Source: an uncultured Collinsella sp. (GTDB lineage: Bacteria > Actinomycetota > Coriobacteriia > Coriobacteriales > Coriobacteriaceae). Taken from it: a DNA stretch of 13,575 nucleotides. The notes under the pieces were generated by a model, which was not told the origin of the DNA, ran no database searches, and saw nothing but the letters and a program-made list of their open reading frames with translations. The DNA lies in assembly GCA_900554255.1 (NCBI GenBank), contig USGN01000013.1:1-13575 (forward strand), read 5' to 3'. The translations under genes were made by a program, and so were the position numbers. How positions within the stretch are numbered: position 1 is the first letter of the stretch; each line of letters begins with the position of its first letter. Positions 13,180 to 13,575 of the stretch are shown here, one piece after another.

Positions 13180-13575
13180 ATGTCCCGTACTGCCACCGAT
13201 AGCACTGTCCTGTTGGGCCACGGCTCTGGCGGCCAGATGATGAAACGCATCATCGATGAGGTCTTTTTGGATGCCTTTGGGTCGCCCGAACTGCTCGAGG
13301 GCAACGATGCCGGCGTCGCTGCGCTGCCCGCGAGCGGGCGCATCGCCATGTCGACCGACAGCTTTGTAGTCTCGCCGCAGTTCTTCCCCGGCGGCAATAT
13401 CGGCCGACTCGCCGTGTGTGGAACCGTCAACGACGTCGCGACCTCGGGCGCTAACGTGCGCTACCTCTCATGCGGCTTTATCCTCGAAGAGGGCTATCCC
13501 ATGGACAAGCTGCGCCAGATTGTGCAGACCATGGCCGAAACGGCACATGAGGCAGGCGTGAAGATTATCACCGGC
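13180..13575 (+). CDS. hypE: HypE, carbamoyl dehydratase (N-terminal part, cut by the window edge)
   Basis: The first 132 codons of the ATP-dependent enzyme that dehydrates the HypF-delivered thiocarbamoyl group to thiocyanate, giving the cyanide ligands. Visible signs of the AIR synthase/PurM-like fold: LLGHGSGGQMM at residues 11-21, EGNDAGV, an AMSTDSFVVSPQFFPGGNIG stretch, and GTVNDVATSGANVRYLSCGFILEEG, all typical of HypE. The catalytic C-terminal Cys lies outside the window. The ATG at 13180 has GGAG at 13168-13171 eight bases upstream. No stop, frameshift or missing motif is seen in the visible part. It completes the hypF-C-D-E order. Confidence 0.96.
   Translation, partial: MSRTATDSTVLLGHGSGGQMMKRIIDEVFLDAFGSPELLEGNDAGVAALPASGRIAMSTDSFVVSPQFFPGGNIGRLAVCGTVNDVATSGANVRYLSCGFILEEGYPMDKLRQIVQTMAETAHEAGVKIITG

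Overview
The window is GC-rich (I judge about 60 percent by eye) and tightly packed. Intergenic gaps are short, many adjacent genes overlap by one base (TAATG, TGATG, TAGTG), and purine-rich ribosome binding sites are common. Gene content suggests an anaerobic or fermentative bacterium: a clostridial-type 2[4Fe-4S] ferredoxin, oxygen-sensitive NadA, and [NiFe]-hydrogenase maturation genes. My best guess is a gut Coriobacteriia member such as Collinsella. That is an inference from style and gene mix, not a database result.

Layout. (1) 1-453 has no gene. It holds a tandem array of 62-bp units carrying a perfect 18-bp inverted repeat, a possible terminator and a promoter candidate. (2) 454-639 (+) is a small ferredoxin. 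It ends in a strong bidirectional terminator (680-717) shared with the convergent nad operon. (3) 753-4620 (-) is a four-gene operon, nadA-nadB-nadC-niaR. It covers de novo NAD synthesis from aspartate to nicotinate mononucleotide, plus the 3H-domain niacin-responsive repressor. A perfect 19-bp palindrome upstream of nadA overlaps a good sigma-70-type promoter and is the likely NiaR operator, so the operon appears to be autoregulated. (4) 4913-6912 (+) is a LytTR response regulator and a six- or seven-helix GHKL histidine kinase of the AgrA/AgrC type, overlapping by one base. No pheromone gene is visible. (5) 6987-7562 (-) is a degenerate uracil-DNA-glycosylase-like protein, divergent from thioredoxin (7699-8019, +). 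(6) 8241-13575 (+) is a nickel and [NiFe]-hydrogenase maturation cluster: an unrecognised 82-aa His-rich helical protein, NikR with a His/Cys-rich N-terminal extension, HypF, HypC, HypD, and the start of HypE, which is cut by the window edge.

How the parts work together. HypE and HypF make the cyanide ligands, and HypC and HypD assemble the Fe(CN)2CO unit of the hydrogenase active site. NikR senses Ni(II) and probably controls its own transcription unit through a dyad at 8189-8220. The 82-aa protein, predicted to be a histidine-studded helical hairpin and separated from nikR by a single base, is the best candidate here for an undescribed component, possibly a nickel buffer or chaperone. A long hairpin with a U-tract between nikR and hypF may attenuate readthrough into the hyp genes.
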